Shown here: piece after piece, positions 25,672 through 33,703 of the stretch
Numbering within the stretch: position 1 is the stretch's first letter
Layout: each line of letters opens with the position of its first letter
Position numbers and translations under genes: made by a program
The notes under the pieces: model-generated
The model's input: the letters and a program-made list of their open reading frames with translations, nothing else
Told to the model about the DNA's origin: nothing
Databases searched by the model: none
Source: Streptomyces sp. NBC_00513
GTDB taxonomy: Bacteria; Actinomycetota; Actinomycetes; Streptomycetales; Streptomycetaceae
DNA length: 64,000 nucleotides
Direction: 5' to 3'
Assembly: GCF_041431415.1 (NCBI RefSeq)
Contig: NZ_CP107845.1
Coordinates: 2,108,001 to 2,172,000, forward strand

Positions 25672-26556
25672 TCAGTCGAGGATGAAACTTTCCAGGTAGG
25701 CGGGGTTGGCGCGGTCGAGCATCGACCGTGACCGGGCGCGGATCTGCCGGTCGCTGTGCTCACTGGCCGGGAGCATCCAGAACCGGTCGGCGAGGATGCC
25801 CTCGACGACGTGCTCGGCGACCTCCTCGACCGGGGTGAACTCCACCGCGTGGCCGGCCTCGCGCATCGCCGTCTCGTACTGGTCGAGGCTGCGGTACGGG
25901 GACTTGCGCGGCCGTTCCTTCGCGTAGCGGTCGGGCCGGTTGCGGTGCGACTCCCACAGTCCGGTGCGCAGCATGTGCGGCCCGGGGAAGAGGACGGAGG
26001 CCCCGACCCGGGCGCCCTCCGCCTTGAGGTGGGCGTAGAGCGACTCGGTCATGGTGACCACCGCCGCCTTGGTGACGGCGTACACGGAGGCGGTGGGCAG
26101 CGGGGCGATGCCGCCGTCGCCGGAGGAGGTGTTGACGACGTGGCCGGGTGCGCCGCCGGCGAGCATGCGCGGGACGAAGGCCTGGATCCCGTGGAAGACG
26201 CCCCAGACGTTGACGGAGAAGGCCCACTTCCAGTCGTTGGGTTCGTGCTCCCACATGCGGCCCTCGGCGCCGGAGCCGACGCCCGCGTTGTTGCACAGGA
26301 CGTGGACGGCGCCGAAGGCCTCGTACGCGGCGTCGGCGAGGGCGATGACGGAATCCCGGTCGCTGACGTCGACGGGCCGGGCGAGGACCTCCGCGCCGTC
26401 GGCCGTCAGTTCGTCGGCGGCCTTGCGCAGGGCGCCCTCCTCCACGTCGGCGAGGACCACCTTCAGCCCCTCGGCGGCGAAGCGGCGGGCCATGGCGAGG
26501 CCGATGCCGCTCGCGGCGCCGGTGACGACGGCCACCTGTCCCGGTTCGAGTCGCAT
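25672..26556 (-). CDS. Short-chain dehydrogenase/reductase
   Basis: 294 aa. TGAASGIGLAMA cofactor loop, DVEE (Asp after strand 2, so NAD preferred), NNAGVGSG, catalytic Ser in TSSGDGG and YAVTK (Tyr/Lys). The C-terminal extension with SPYRSLDQYETAMREAGHAVEFTPVEEVAEHVVEGI is longer than FabG-type enzymes. It sits between the ADC-like gene (1-base gap) and the amidohydrolases (about 12 bases), so the four are one operon. Likely oxidises an alcohol in the encoded pathway. Confidence 0.88.
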   Translation of the reverse strand: MRLEPGQVAVVTGAASGIGLAMARRFAAEGLKVVLADVEEGALRKAADELTADGAEVLARPVDVSDRDSVIALADAAYEAFGAVHVLCNNAGVGSGAEGRMWEHEPNDWKWAFSVNVWGVFHGIQAFVPRMLAGGAPGHVVNTSSGDGGIAPLPTASVYAVTKAAVVTMTESLYAHLKAEGARVGASVLFPGPHMLRTGLWESHRNRPDRYAKERPRKSPYRSLDQYETAMREAGHAVEFTPVEEVAEHVVEGILADRFWMLPASEHSDRQIRARSRSMLDRANPAYLESFILD

Positions 26557-26557
26557 C

Positions 26558-27355
26558 TCAGACGCTGCCTTCCGGGGGGCCGTCGAGGATCTGCATCGGG
26601 TCGTCGTAGCGCTGGTGGACGTACGGGAGCAGGGCTTGGGCGCTGACCCGCTCGACGACCCTGCCCCGCTGGTCGGTGGTCTTCTCCCCGATGGTGATCT
26701 CCACGAGACGGCGTACGGGAAGATCCGCGACCGGGTCGAACATCGATTCGCGCAACACCACGTCACCGGTGACGTGCTCCAGTTTGCGGACCTTCTCGTT
26801 GCGGGTGCAGTGCACGAGGACGGGCTCGACGTCGAAGCCCGAACCGTCCACGGCGGGCAGGAACTTGAAGTAGAAGTCGGTCTTGGTGGCGGGTGCGGGC
26901 AGGGGCAGCGCGCGGTCCACCGCCCCGCGCACCTCGACGAAGGCGATCCCGTGCCGGGCGAGGGCGGCCCGTACGACGAGCCCGTCCCGCTCGACGGTGA
27001 CCTCGCCCAGCTTCTTGGGCTCCCCGAACACCTCACGGCCGCCGACCAGGGCCCGCTCGTGCGTCATCGGCATGACGAGCGGGTACCAGCCCTCGACGCC
27101 GCCGTGCCGGGCGGCCACGGCCACGGAGCCCGCGCCGAGCGGGTAGCCGGGCAGGTCGACCTTGCTGATGTTGGCTCGTACGAGGGGCCGCTCGGCGGGC
27201 TTGAGCGGTGGCGGCAGGACGGCCGCGACCACGTCCGGGTCGCTCTCCCAGACCGCCACCACCCCGGTGGACCAGATGTCCGGGAGCTTCGAGCTCTTCT
27301 CGCGCGACGCCGCGATCTCCGCCTCGGTGCGCGCTCCGTACCGTACGCGTGCCAT
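26558..27355 (-). CDS. Acetoacetate decarboxylase (ADC)-family protein
   Basis: 265 aa, first gene of the operon. ADC fold features: LVRANISKVDLPGYPLGAG, GWYPLVMPMTHERALVGGREVFGEPKKLGEV, where the lysine pair in EPKKLGE matches the Schiff-base lysine region of ADC. Family members include decarboxylases, aldolases and hydratase-like enzymes acting on beta-keto acids. A simple acetone-forming role is unproven. Divergent from a TetR regulator with a perfect operator between. Confidence 0.8.
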   Translation of the reverse strand: MARVRYGARTEAEIAASREKSSKLPDIWSTGVVAVWESDPDVVAAVLPPPLKPAERPLVRANISKVDLPGYPLGAGSVAVAARHGGVEGWYPLVMPMTHERALVGGREVFGEPKKLGEVTVERDGLVVRAALARHGIAFVEVRGAVDRALPLPAPATKTDFYFKFLPAVDGSGFDVEPVLVHCTRNEKVRKLEHVTGDVVLRESMFDPVADLPVRRLVEITIGEKTTDQRGRVVERVSAQALLPYVHQRYDDPMQILDGPPEGSV

Positions 27356-27391
27356 GGGTGTACCACCCTTCGCTGGGTTTCCCGGGGGTTC

Positions 27392-27406
27392 TGTAACACA
27401 GTTACA
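27392..27406. promoter_or_regulatory. TetR-type operator, TGTAAC-ACA-GTTACA
   Basis: Perfect 6+3+6 palindrome 37 bases before the ADC-like gene and 73 before the TetR gene. As the only clear palindrome in the divergent region it is the likely repressor site for both promoters. Confidence 0.7.
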
Positions 27407-27478
27407 CCGTCGACGATGAAGGGTAAAGACCCACGCACACACTGGAATTGACGGTCCGACAGATTGGCGGCCTCCCTC

Positions 27479-28159
27479 ATGGCCCGAAACGCGCTGACCC
27501 GCGAGGAGGTGTTGGAGGCGGCCTCGTCGCTGGTCAGGCAGCACGGCCCGGCGGCACTCACCATGCGCAAACTCGCCGCCGAACTGGGCACGGCGGTCAC
27601 CTCCATCTACTGGCACGTCGGCAACCGCGAATCGCTGCTCGACGCCCTCGTGGAGCGGACCGTCCGGGACATGGGCGCGATCCTGCCCCGCACCCCGTCC
27701 GGCGGGCCCGGCGCGGGCCGCACCCCGGCCGACCGGATCCTCTCCGTGGCCCGGACCCTGCGCCGGGAACTGCGCGAACGCCCCCACCTGATCGCGATGG
27801 TCCACGAACGAGGTCTCACCGAGCGGATGTTCCTGCCCGCCCAACAGGCCCTGGTCCACGAGGTACACGCCGCCGGACTGCGCGGGGCACGGGCCGCCGA
27901 CGCGGTCCGCGCGATCCAGTTCCAGATCGTCGGCTTCCTGCTGGTCGAGCGCAACCGCGAGCGCTCGCCCGTCCAATCCCCCGCCGAGAGCGAGCTCTGG
28001 GACCCCGCCGCGGCCCCCGACGACCGGGCGCTCGCCCGGGCCCTGGCCCGCCCGGCCGACCCGGAACGGCTGTTCCTGCTCTCGGTACGGGCACTCGTGA
28101 GCGCCCTCCTGTCCCCGCCGCCGCGACCCGCGCCGGCTCGAACGGCTCGCGGCGGGTGA
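27479..28159 (+). CDS. TetR-family transcriptional regulator
   Basis: 226 aa. N-terminal helix-turn-helix: TREEVLEAASSLVRQHGPAALTMRKLAAELGTAVTSIYWHVGNRESLLDAL, a canonical TetR DNA-binding domain. The C-terminal ligand domain is unlike its neighbours and unassigned. The ATG has no clear ribosome site; a TTG 15 bases upstream is the alternative, and a leaderless mRNA is possible. It probably represses the divergent four-gene catabolic operon until its substrate appears. Confidence 0.87.
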   Translation: MARNALTREEVLEAASSLVRQHGPAALTMRKLAAELGTAVTSIYWHVGNRESLLDALVERTVRDMGAILPRTPSGGPGAGRTPADRILSVARTLRRELRERPHLIAMVHERGLTERMFLPAQQALVHEVHAAGLRGARAADAVRAIQFQIVGFLLVERNRERSPVQSPAESELWDPAAAPDDRALARALARPADPERLFLLSVRALVSALLSPPPRPAPARTARGG

Positions 28160-28262
28160 CCTCGTCGCGGCCCTCGGGTGACCTCGTCGCCGCCCCCGGT
28201 CGACGGCCCGGGTACCCCGGCGGGGCCACGGGTGTCAGTCGGGGCCGATATCCTCTGTGACC

Positions 28263-29234
28263 ATGCTCGACGACCGTACGACCGCAGAGACGATGTGGCC
28301 GACCGCGTACCCACAGGGGTACGCGGTCGTCGACGTGGAGACCACCGGGCTCGCTCGCGACGACCGGATAGTGTCCGCGGCCGTCTACCGGCTCGACGCG
28401 CAGGGCAACGTGGAGGACCACTGGTACACGCTGGTCAACCCGCGCAGGGATCCGGGCCCGGTCTGGATCCACGGCCTCACCAGCGCCATGCTCCAGGACG
28501 CGCCGCTCTTCGATGACATCGCCGAGGAGTTCGCGGGTCGCCTCGCGGACCGTGTGCTCGTCGCCCACAACGCCATCTTCGACTGGCAGATGATCTCCCG
28601 GGAGTACGCGCGGGCCGCCACGACGGCGCCCGTCCGCCAGCGGCTGTGCACCATCGCCCTGTCGAAGGAACTGAAACTGCCGCTGCCCAACCACAAGCTG
28701 GAGTCCCTCGCCGCGCACTTCGGCGTGGTCCAGCAGCGCGCCCACCACGCGCTCGACGACGCCCGGGTGCTCGCGGAGGCCTTCCGTCCGTCGCTGCACG
28801 CCGCCGCGCGGGACAACGTACGGCTGCCCCTGCTGGAGTGCCGGCCGTTGACGGAGTGGTCGGACACGCCGGCCGCCCCCCGGGTCGGCTACCAGGGGCC
28901 GTTCGGCGCGACCAGTTGGCGGGCCTCCCGCAAGCGGCCCGCGTGCCCCTACCCCAACCCGGGTCGGTTCGAGGACGGCAAACCCCTCAAGCAGGGCATG
29001 CGGATCGCGTTCTCCGGGGACACCTCCGTGGACCGGGAGCTGCTGGAGGACCGGGCGATCGAGGCCGGCCTGCACGTCGCGACGAGTGTGTCGCGGCTCA
29101 CGAGCCTGCTCGTCACCAACGACCCCGACTCCTCGACCTCGAAGACCGTCAAGGCGAAGTCCTTCGGCACCCCGGTCCTCGACGAGGCCGCCTTCACCCA
29201 CCTGCTGCGGGACGTGGCTGCGGCAGACGGGTGA
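28263..29234 (+). CDS. DEDDh 3'-5' exonuclease with C-terminal BRCT domain
   Basis: 323 aa. Exonuclease motifs in order: ExoI VVDVETTGL (about 24), ExoII VAHNAIFDWQM (about 100), ExoIII HHALDDARV (about 160), the DnaQ/epsilon pattern. A linker with RKRPACPYPNPG follows, then a BRCT domain (about 240-320: GMRIAFSGDTSVDRELLEDRAIEAGLH..LTSLLVTND). The domain pair is common in actinomycete repair/proofreading-type nucleases. A GTG two codons upstream is an alternative start. Confidence 0.88.
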   Translation: MLDDRTTAETMWPTAYPQGYAVVDVETTGLARDDRIVSAAVYRLDAQGNVEDHWYTLVNPRRDPGPVWIHGLTSAMLQDAPLFDDIAEEFAGRLADRVLVAHNAIFDWQMISREYARAATTAPVRQRLCTIALSKELKLPLPNHKLESLAAHFGVVQQRAHHALDDARVLAEAFRPSLHAAARDNVRLPLLECRPLTEWSDTPAAPRVGYQGPFGATSWRASRKRPACPYPNPGRFEDGKPLKQGMRIAFSGDTSVDRELLEDRAIEAGLHVATSVSRLTSLLVTNDPDSSTSKTVKAKSFGTPVLDEAAFTHLLRDVAAADG

Positions 29235-29298
29235 GCGTCACGCGACTCGCCCGGCGCCCTCCTTCCCGGTCCGCCCGTCCGGTTCCACCCTGTGGCGC

Positions 29299-29532
29299 AT
29301 GGCACGTTGTGAGGTCTGCGGAAACGATTACGGGATGTCCTTCGAGGTGCACGCGCAGGGCGCGGTGCACGTCTTCGACTGCTTCTCCTGCGCCATTCAC
29401 CGCATGGCGCCCATCTGCGAGCACTGCCGGGTCCAGATCATCGGGCAGGGCGTCGACGTCGAGGGCCAGTGGTACTGCGGGGCGCACTGCGCCCGCGCTG
29501 CCGGAAAGGCGGGCATCGTCGATCACGTCTGA
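29299..29532 (+). CDS. LIM-like zinc microprotein
   Basis: 77 aa. Metal ligands: C4-x2-C7, H24, C28-x2-C31, C40-x2-C43, C60-x2-H63 with C64 next, spacing very close to a LIM domain, which binds two zinc ions and makes protein contacts. Starts MARCEVCGNDYGMSFEV and ends GKAGIVDHV. I know similar small proteins from Streptomyces genomes only as hypothetical or metallothionein-like. No enzyme motif. Confidence 0.75.
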   Translation: MARCEVCGNDYGMSFEVHAQGAVHVFDCFSCAIHRMAPICEHCRVQIIGQGVDVEGQWYCGAHCARAAGKAGIVDHV

Positions 29533-29681
29533 CTCCGCGTCGCTCCCGACCGGTCGTCCTGGAACCCATCGGCTACCGAACCCGTCGGCCGCCGAACCCG
29601 TCGTCACCCGAACCCTCCATCCGGGCCCCGGACGGCCACCCGGCCGCCGGGGTCTTCTCGGCTGGGGGTAACGTCGAGGGC

Positions 29682-30470
29682 GTGTACCGCTTTGTACTGA
29701 CCCGGCAGTGGGTGTGCCTGACCCTCATCGCCCTCGCCCTCGTCCCGGCGATGATCAAGTTGGGCTTCTGGCAGTTCCACCGCCACGAGCACCGGGTGGC
29801 GCAGAACGAGCTGATCGCGAGGAACCTGTACGGGAAGCCGGTGCCCGTCACCGAGCTCACCTCCCCCGGTCACACCGTCCCCCGGGCCGACTACTGGCGC
29901 GCGGTCACCGCGACGGGTACGTACGACGCGGAGCACGAGGTCGTGGTCCGCCGGCGGACCAACAACGACGACAAGGTCGGCTTCCACGTCATCACCCCGC
30001 TGGTGCTGCGCGACGGCCGGGTCGTCCTGGTCAACCGCGGCTGGGTGGCGGGCGGCGACGACGCGCGCGCCTACCCGCCGGTGCCGGCCGCGCCCAAGGG
30101 CGAGATCACGGTCACCGGTCGGCTGAAGGCCGACGAGACGAGCGGCGACAGCGGGATCAGGGACCGCAAGGGGCTGCCGGACCGCCAGGTGATGCTGATC
30201 AACAGCACGCAGCAGGCGGAATCCGTGGGCCGGACCGTCCTCGGCGGCTACCTGGAACTCACCGCACCGGTCCCGGCGAACGACAGCCCGGAGCCGGTGG
30301 GCGACCCCGACCACGACTCGATCGGCGCGCACATGGCGTACGCGATCCAGTGGTGGATGTTCACGGCCGGAGTGCCGGTGGGGTGGGTGATCCTGGTACG
30401 CCGGGAGAAGCGGGACCGCGCGGAGGCGGCGGCCAAGGCCTCCTCGGAATCGGTGCCCGCTTCGGCGTAG
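29682..30470 (+). CDS. SURF1-family cytochrome oxidase biogenesis protein
   Basis: 262 aa from GTG. Two membrane helices frame an extracytoplasmic domain: N-terminal WVCLTLIALALVPAMIKLGFWQF and C-terminal YAIQWWMFTAGVPVGWVILVRR. Family motifs: GFWQFHRHEHRV, VNRGWVAGG, HMAYAIQWW. SURF1 helps heme a insertion into cytochrome c oxidase subunit I. A single gene here, no cox genes adjacent. Confidence 0.9.
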   Translation: MYRFVLTRQWVCLTLIALALVPAMIKLGFWQFHRHEHRVAQNELIARNLYGKPVPVTELTSPGHTVPRADYWRAVTATGTYDAEHEVVVRRRTNNDDKVGFHVITPLVLRDGRVVLVNRGWVAGGDDARAYPPVPAAPKGEITVTGRLKADETSGDSGIRDRKGLPDRQVMLINSTQQAESVGRTVLGGYLELTAPVPANDSPEPVGDPDHDSIGAHMAYAIQWWMFTAGVPVGWVILVRREKRDRAEAAAKASSESVPASA

Positions 30471-30480
30471 CGTGTCGGGC

Positions 30481-31236
30481 ATGGATCTTGGACTGAAGGA
30501 CCGTGTCTACGTCGTCACCGGAGCCACCCGCGGGCTGGGCTTCGCCTCCGCGCGCGAGCTGACGGCCGACGGCGCGAAAGTCGTACTGACCGGCCGCGAC
30601 GCCGGGCGCGCGGCGGACGCCGCCGCCTCCCTGGGCCCGAACGCGGTGGGAGTGGCGGCGGACAACGCCGATCCCGCGGCGGCCGCCCGCCTCGTCGCCG
30701 AGGCCCGGGAACGCTTCGGGCGCCTCGACGGCATCCTGATCAGCGTCGGCGGCCCGGCCCCGGGCACGGCCGCGGACAACACCGACGAACAGTGGGCCGC
30801 CGCCTTCGAGTCGGTCTTCCTGGGCGCGGTCCGACTCGCGCGCGCCGCGGCGGCCGAGCTGGGCGAGGGCGGCGTCATCGGGTTCGTGCTGTCGGGCTCG
30901 GTGCACGAGCCGATCCCCGGGCTGACGATCTCGAACGGACTGCGGCCGGGACTGGCCGGCTTCGCGAAGTCCCTGTCGGTGGAGTTGGGCCCGCGCGGGA
31001 TCCGGGTGATCGGGCTGCTGCCGGCCCGGATCGACACGGACCGGGTACGGGAGCTGGACGCCCTGTCCGGCGACGCGGACGCCGCCAGGGTGGCGAACGA
31101 GTCGCGCATCCCGCTGCGGCGTTACGGCACCCCGGAGGAGTTCGGTCGCACGGCGGCCTTCCTGCTGTCCCCGGCGGCCTCGTACCTGACGGGCGTCATG
31201 CTGCCGATCGACGGAGGCTTCCGCCACGGCTTCTGA
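30481..31236 (+). CDS. SDR-family protein lacking the YxxxK catalytic pair
   Basis: 251 aa. The Rossmann part is intact (TGATRGLGFASAREL, GRD, VGVAADNADP, SVGGPAPG). Where SDRs have YxxxK, this protein reads SNGLRPGLAGFAKSLSVELG, so Tyr is Ser and Lys is Arg. C-terminal VMLPIDGGFRHGF is normal. An NAD(P)-binding protein with altered or no classical reductase activity. Start 10 bases after the SURF1 stop; a GTG nine bases earlier is possible. Confidence 0.85.
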   Translation: MDLGLKDRVYVVTGATRGLGFASARELTADGAKVVLTGRDAGRAADAAASLGPNAVGVAADNADPAAAARLVAEARERFGRLDGILISVGGPAPGTAADNTDEQWAAAFESVFLGAVRLARAAAAELGEGGVIGFVLSGSVHEPIPGLTISNGLRPGLAGFAKSLSVELGPRGIRVIGLLPARIDTDRVRELDALSGDADAARVANESRIPLRRYGTPEEFGRTAAFLLSPAASYLTGVMLPIDGGFRHGF

Positions 31237-31269
31237 CGCCCGCTTCCGACGACGGCTCGCGCCCCTCGG

Positions 31270-31324
31270 CGTGCGGCTCGGGTCGTGCGGCTCGGGTCGT
31301 GCGGCTCGGGCGTGCGGCTCGGGT
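31270..31324. repeat. Four 13-14 bp tandem units
   Basis: CGTGCGGCTCGGGT repeated four times (third copy one base short) in the gap between the convergent SDR and AmaP genes, ending 2 bases before the AmaP stop. Confidence 0.9.
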
Positions 31325-31325
31325 C

Positions 31326-31880
31326 TCAGGTGACCCGGGCCGCCCGGTGCGAGCCGACCTTGAGCCGGGCCTCCGCGGGGAGTTCGGGCAGGCCGGCCGA
31401 GGCACGGGCGTGGGCGAGGACCGGGCCGGCGAGCCCGGCCAGGGCGTCGGCGGGGACCGCGTGCGGCTCCAGTTCCAGCGCGACCCGCAGGCTCGGTGTC
31501 TCCCGGCGCCCGCGCAGCGCGACCCGGCAGCGGGCGACCCCGTCGAGTGCCCCCGCCTCGGCGGCGACCGCCGACTCCAGCGCCCGCCCGCGCAGCAGCG
31601 CGTACGCCCCGTCCCCGGTGTCCACGAGTACGGCGTCCAGTCGTGACCTGCGCAGTTGTGCCAGCAGCCACCACAGTGCGAGCAGCACGCACAGGCCCAG
31701 GCCGGCGACCAGCGCCCACCACCAGCCGTCCGCGTCCCCGTACCGGCGCCGGACCTCCGCCGCCAGCAACGGCGCGTGCCGGCCGCCGAACGGCCAGGAT
31801 CCGGTCAGCGCCGTGATCCCGACAGCCAGCAGCACGGCTCCGACGATGGCCAGCAGTACCCGGTTGACCGAGCCGAGCAT
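31326..31880 (-). CDS. AmaP-like alkaline shock membrane anchor protein
   Basis: 184 aa. Two N-terminal helices (VLLAIVGAVLLAVGITALT and WWALVAGLGLCVLLALWWLLAQL) then a cytosolic domain with an Asp23-like fold (LDAVLVDTGDGAYALLRGRALESAV..VALELEPHAVPADALAGL). In firmicutes AmaP tethers Asp23 to the membrane. Last gene of the five-gene Asp23 cluster, 4 bases after the DUF6286 gene. Confidence 0.8.
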   Translation of the reverse strand: MLGSVNRVLLAIVGAVLLAVGITALTGSWPFGGRHAPLLAAEVRRRYGDADGWWWALVAGLGLCVLLALWWLLAQLRRSRLDAVLVDTGDGAYALLRGRALESAVAAEAGALDGVARCRVALRGRRETPSLRVALELEPHAVPADALAGLAGPVLAHARASAGLPELPAEARLKVGSHRAARVT

Positions 31881-31884
31881 CGCG

Positions 31885-32427
31885 TCACCCTTTCCGGTTG
31901 ACCCGTACGCGGGGCCCCGGCTCGTGCACGAGGCCCAGTTCCTCGATGCCGACGGCGAGCACCGCGTCCAGGTCGGCCCGTACCTCGTCCAGTTCGCGGA
32001 AGTGCGAGGTGGCCCGTACCCCGATGCGGGACCGGCCCACCTTGACCCGCACCGAGTTCACCCCGGACACCTCCATGGCCCGGTCCCGCAGGACCAGCCC
32101 GGCCGCCTTGCGCCCCAGTCCGGCCCGCATCCCCGACTCCGAGGTGCGCATCTGCAGGATTCCGCGCAGCCCCGGGGTGATCGCCAGCACCAGCAGGACC
32201 GCCCCGATCAGCGCCAGGACCCCGGCGCCGATCAGGACCTCCGGGTCGGCGGGGGTGTAGCGCTCCAGTTGGAGGGCGAGTTCCCGGCGCCAGCCCATGC
32301 CGGGCCGGTGGGCGCGTACGGCCGCCAGGTCGTACAGGAGCACTCCGGCCGCGCCGAGCACGGCCAGCGCGGTCAGCGCGGCCGGGATCCGGCGCTCGGA
32401 ACGGAACCGGCGGGCACCCGCCGTCAC
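31885..32427 (-). CDS. DUF6286-domain membrane protein
   Basis: 180 aa from a GTG that overlaps the Asp23-type gene stop by 4 bases; a longer start would overlap that gene by 118 bases. One helix near the N-terminus (IPAALTALAVLGAAGVLLYDL), another in VLIGAGVLALIGAVLLVLAITPGLRG, then a C-terminal Asp23-like half (LRDRAMEVSGVNSVRVKVGRSRIGVRATSHFRE). Conserved partner in Streptomyces Asp23 clusters, function unknown. Confidence 0.78.
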   Translation of the reverse strand: MTAGARRFRSERRIPAALTALAVLGAAGVLLYDLAAVRAHRPGMGWRRELALQLERYTPADPEVLIGAGVLALIGAVLLVLAITPGLRGILQMRTSESGMRAGLGRKAAGLVLRDRAMEVSGVNSVRVKVGRSRIGVRATSHFRELDEVRADLDAVLAVGIEELGLVHEPGPRVRVNRKG

Positions 32428-32816
32428 CGCAGCCGCCGGTCCCGCCCGGCGGTTGCCGGGCGGAGGTGCGCGGGGTGCAGGTGCGCGGGGTGCAGGTGCT
32501 CGACCTCGACGGCCACCTCGGGCACCGTCATCGACGCGCACTGTTCGATGCGTTCGGCCACCCGGCGGCGGACGGCCGCGCTCTGGGCGGCGACGTCGGA
32601 CGGGTAGGGCAGCTCCAGGCTCACCCGGACGCGTGCGATGTCGTGGTGGACGGTGACGGTGGCGTGTGGGGGCGCCGCCGCGTCCGCCTCGCCGACGAGC
32701 GCCTCGCGTGCGGCCTGCGCCGCGATCTTGGCGACGACCCGGTCCGCGATCCGGGTGGATCCCCGCTCGGCTGCGGACACCCGGGCCGGTGTGGCCCGCG
32801 GGGTGCTGGTGCTCAT
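32424..32816 (-). CDS. Asp23/Gls24-family protein, small
   Basis: 130 aa. Core STRIADRVVAKIAAQAAREALVGE and HATVTVHHDIARVRVSLELPYPSDVAAQSAAVRRRVAERIEQCASMTVPEVAVEVEHL match the Asp23 fold. The C-terminus carries a 15-base direct repeat giving HLHPAHLHPAHLRP, a His-rich end that could bind metal. Cytosolic envelope-stress protein likely assembled with the other members of the cluster. Confidence 0.8.
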   Translation of the reverse strand: MSTSTPRATPARVSAAERGSTRIADRVVAKIAAQAAREALVGEADAAAPPHATVTVHHDIARVRVSLELPYPSDVAAQSAAVRRRVAERIEQCASMTVPEVAVEVEHLHPAHLHPAHLRPATAGRDRRLR

Positions 32817-32823
32817 CGGGGCC

Positions 32824-33009
32824 TCACCTGCGCCGGTCGTCGCGTGGGCGGAACAGGTCACCGAGTTCGAGGTCGCCGTCGAAGAAACGGCCGACGATGA
32901 AGCCGATGGCGCCGAGGGCGGCGACCAGCAGAAAGGCACCGAAGCCGCCGAAGTAGCCGGCGAACCCCATTCCCATGCCGGCCAGCAGGCCGGCAACCGC
33001 CATGCTCAT
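32824..33009 (-). CDS. Small two-helix membrane protein of the Asp23 cluster
   Basis: 61 aa, glycine-rich helices (VAGLLAGMGMGFAGYFGGFGAFLLVAALGAIGFIVGRFF) then an acidic/basic end DGDLELGDLFRPRDDRRR. Equivalent small proteins (DUF2273-like) sit in Asp23 operons of firmicutes and Streptomyces. Seven bases separate it from the small Asp23 gene. Confidence 0.72.
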   Translation of the reverse strand: MSMAVAGLLAGMGMGFAGYFGGFGAFLLVAALGAIGFIVGRFFDGDLELGDLFRPRDDRRR

Positions 33010-33023
33010 GCGGGTCCTCTCGG

Positions 33024-33455
33024 CTAGTGGAGCCTGGATTCCGGCTCGTCGTCTTCCTCGTCGGGCAGCTTGACGTCACTGACCGCGATGTTGACCTCGA
33101 CGACCTCCAGGCCCGTCATGCGCTCGACCGCCGAGATGACGTTCTCGCGTACGGCCCGGGCCACGTCGCGGATCGACACGCCGTAGTCGACGACGATCTC
33201 CAGATCGAGAGCCGTCTGAACCTCCCCGACCTCCGCCTTGACGCCCCGGGACACGGAGGCTTTCGCCCCGCCGGGAACGCGGTCGCGGACGGCTCCGAAG
33301 GTGCGGGAGAGGCCGGTGCCGCTGCCCATCGCGTGGACGCCGACCACCTCGCGGGCGGCCAGTCCGGCGATCTTCTCGACCACCCCGTCGGCGATGCTGG
33401 TGCGGCCCCGTTCGGCCGGGTCCCGGTGGGAACCCCCTGCTGTGGATTCGGTCAT
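33024..33455 (-). CDS. Asp23/Gls24-family envelope stress response protein
   Basis: 143 aa, first gene of the cluster. GRTSIADGVVEKIAGLAAREVVGVHAMG, then EVGEVQTALDLEIVVDYGVSIRDVARAVRENVISAVERMTGLEVVEVNIAVSDV and an acidic tail, the complete Asp23 pattern. Together with the membrane proteins it likely forms a complex under the cytoplasmic membrane that responds to envelope stress. Confidence 0.88.
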   Translation of the reverse strand: MTESTAGGSHRDPAERGRTSIADGVVEKIAGLAAREVVGVHAMGSGTGLSRTFGAVRDRVPGGAKASVSRGVKAEVGEVQTALDLEIVVDYGVSIRDVARAVRENVISAVERMTGLEVVEVNIAVSDVKLPDEEDDEPESRLH

Positions 33456-33623
33456 CGTGTGTCCCTTCGCGCTTGCGGACTCCCGACCACGGTAAGCGCG
33501 AAGCGGCCCCGGCGCGCCGTGGACTGGGCCGATCGATCCACCCCCCGGCCGTCCGCCCGCCTCCCCCGGGGCCGACCACCGGGCGCCGACCGGCCCGGGG
33601 TGCGGCGGCCATCCCGCACACGC

Positions 33624-33684
33624 CGACGGGGCCCGGTCCCCCCGCGCGCACGGCGCCGGTGCGCGGAGGGTCCGGGCCCCGTCG
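33624..33684 (-). terminator. Long hairpin after the enoyl-CoA hydratase
   Basis: Outer stem of 13 perfect pairs (33624-33636, 33672-33684) enclosing a second GC-rich stem, 20 bases past the hydratase stop. The 33456-33623 stretch holds only the Asp23 promoter region. Confidence 0.75.
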
Positions 33685-33703
33685 GGGCGTGGAGGGTTCG
33701 GGG

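Noticed and set aside
27479..28159. Control of the exonuclease gene by the TetR regulator
   Set aside because: The operator is only in the divergent promoter on the other side; a 103-base gap without palindrome separates the TetR and exonuclease genes.
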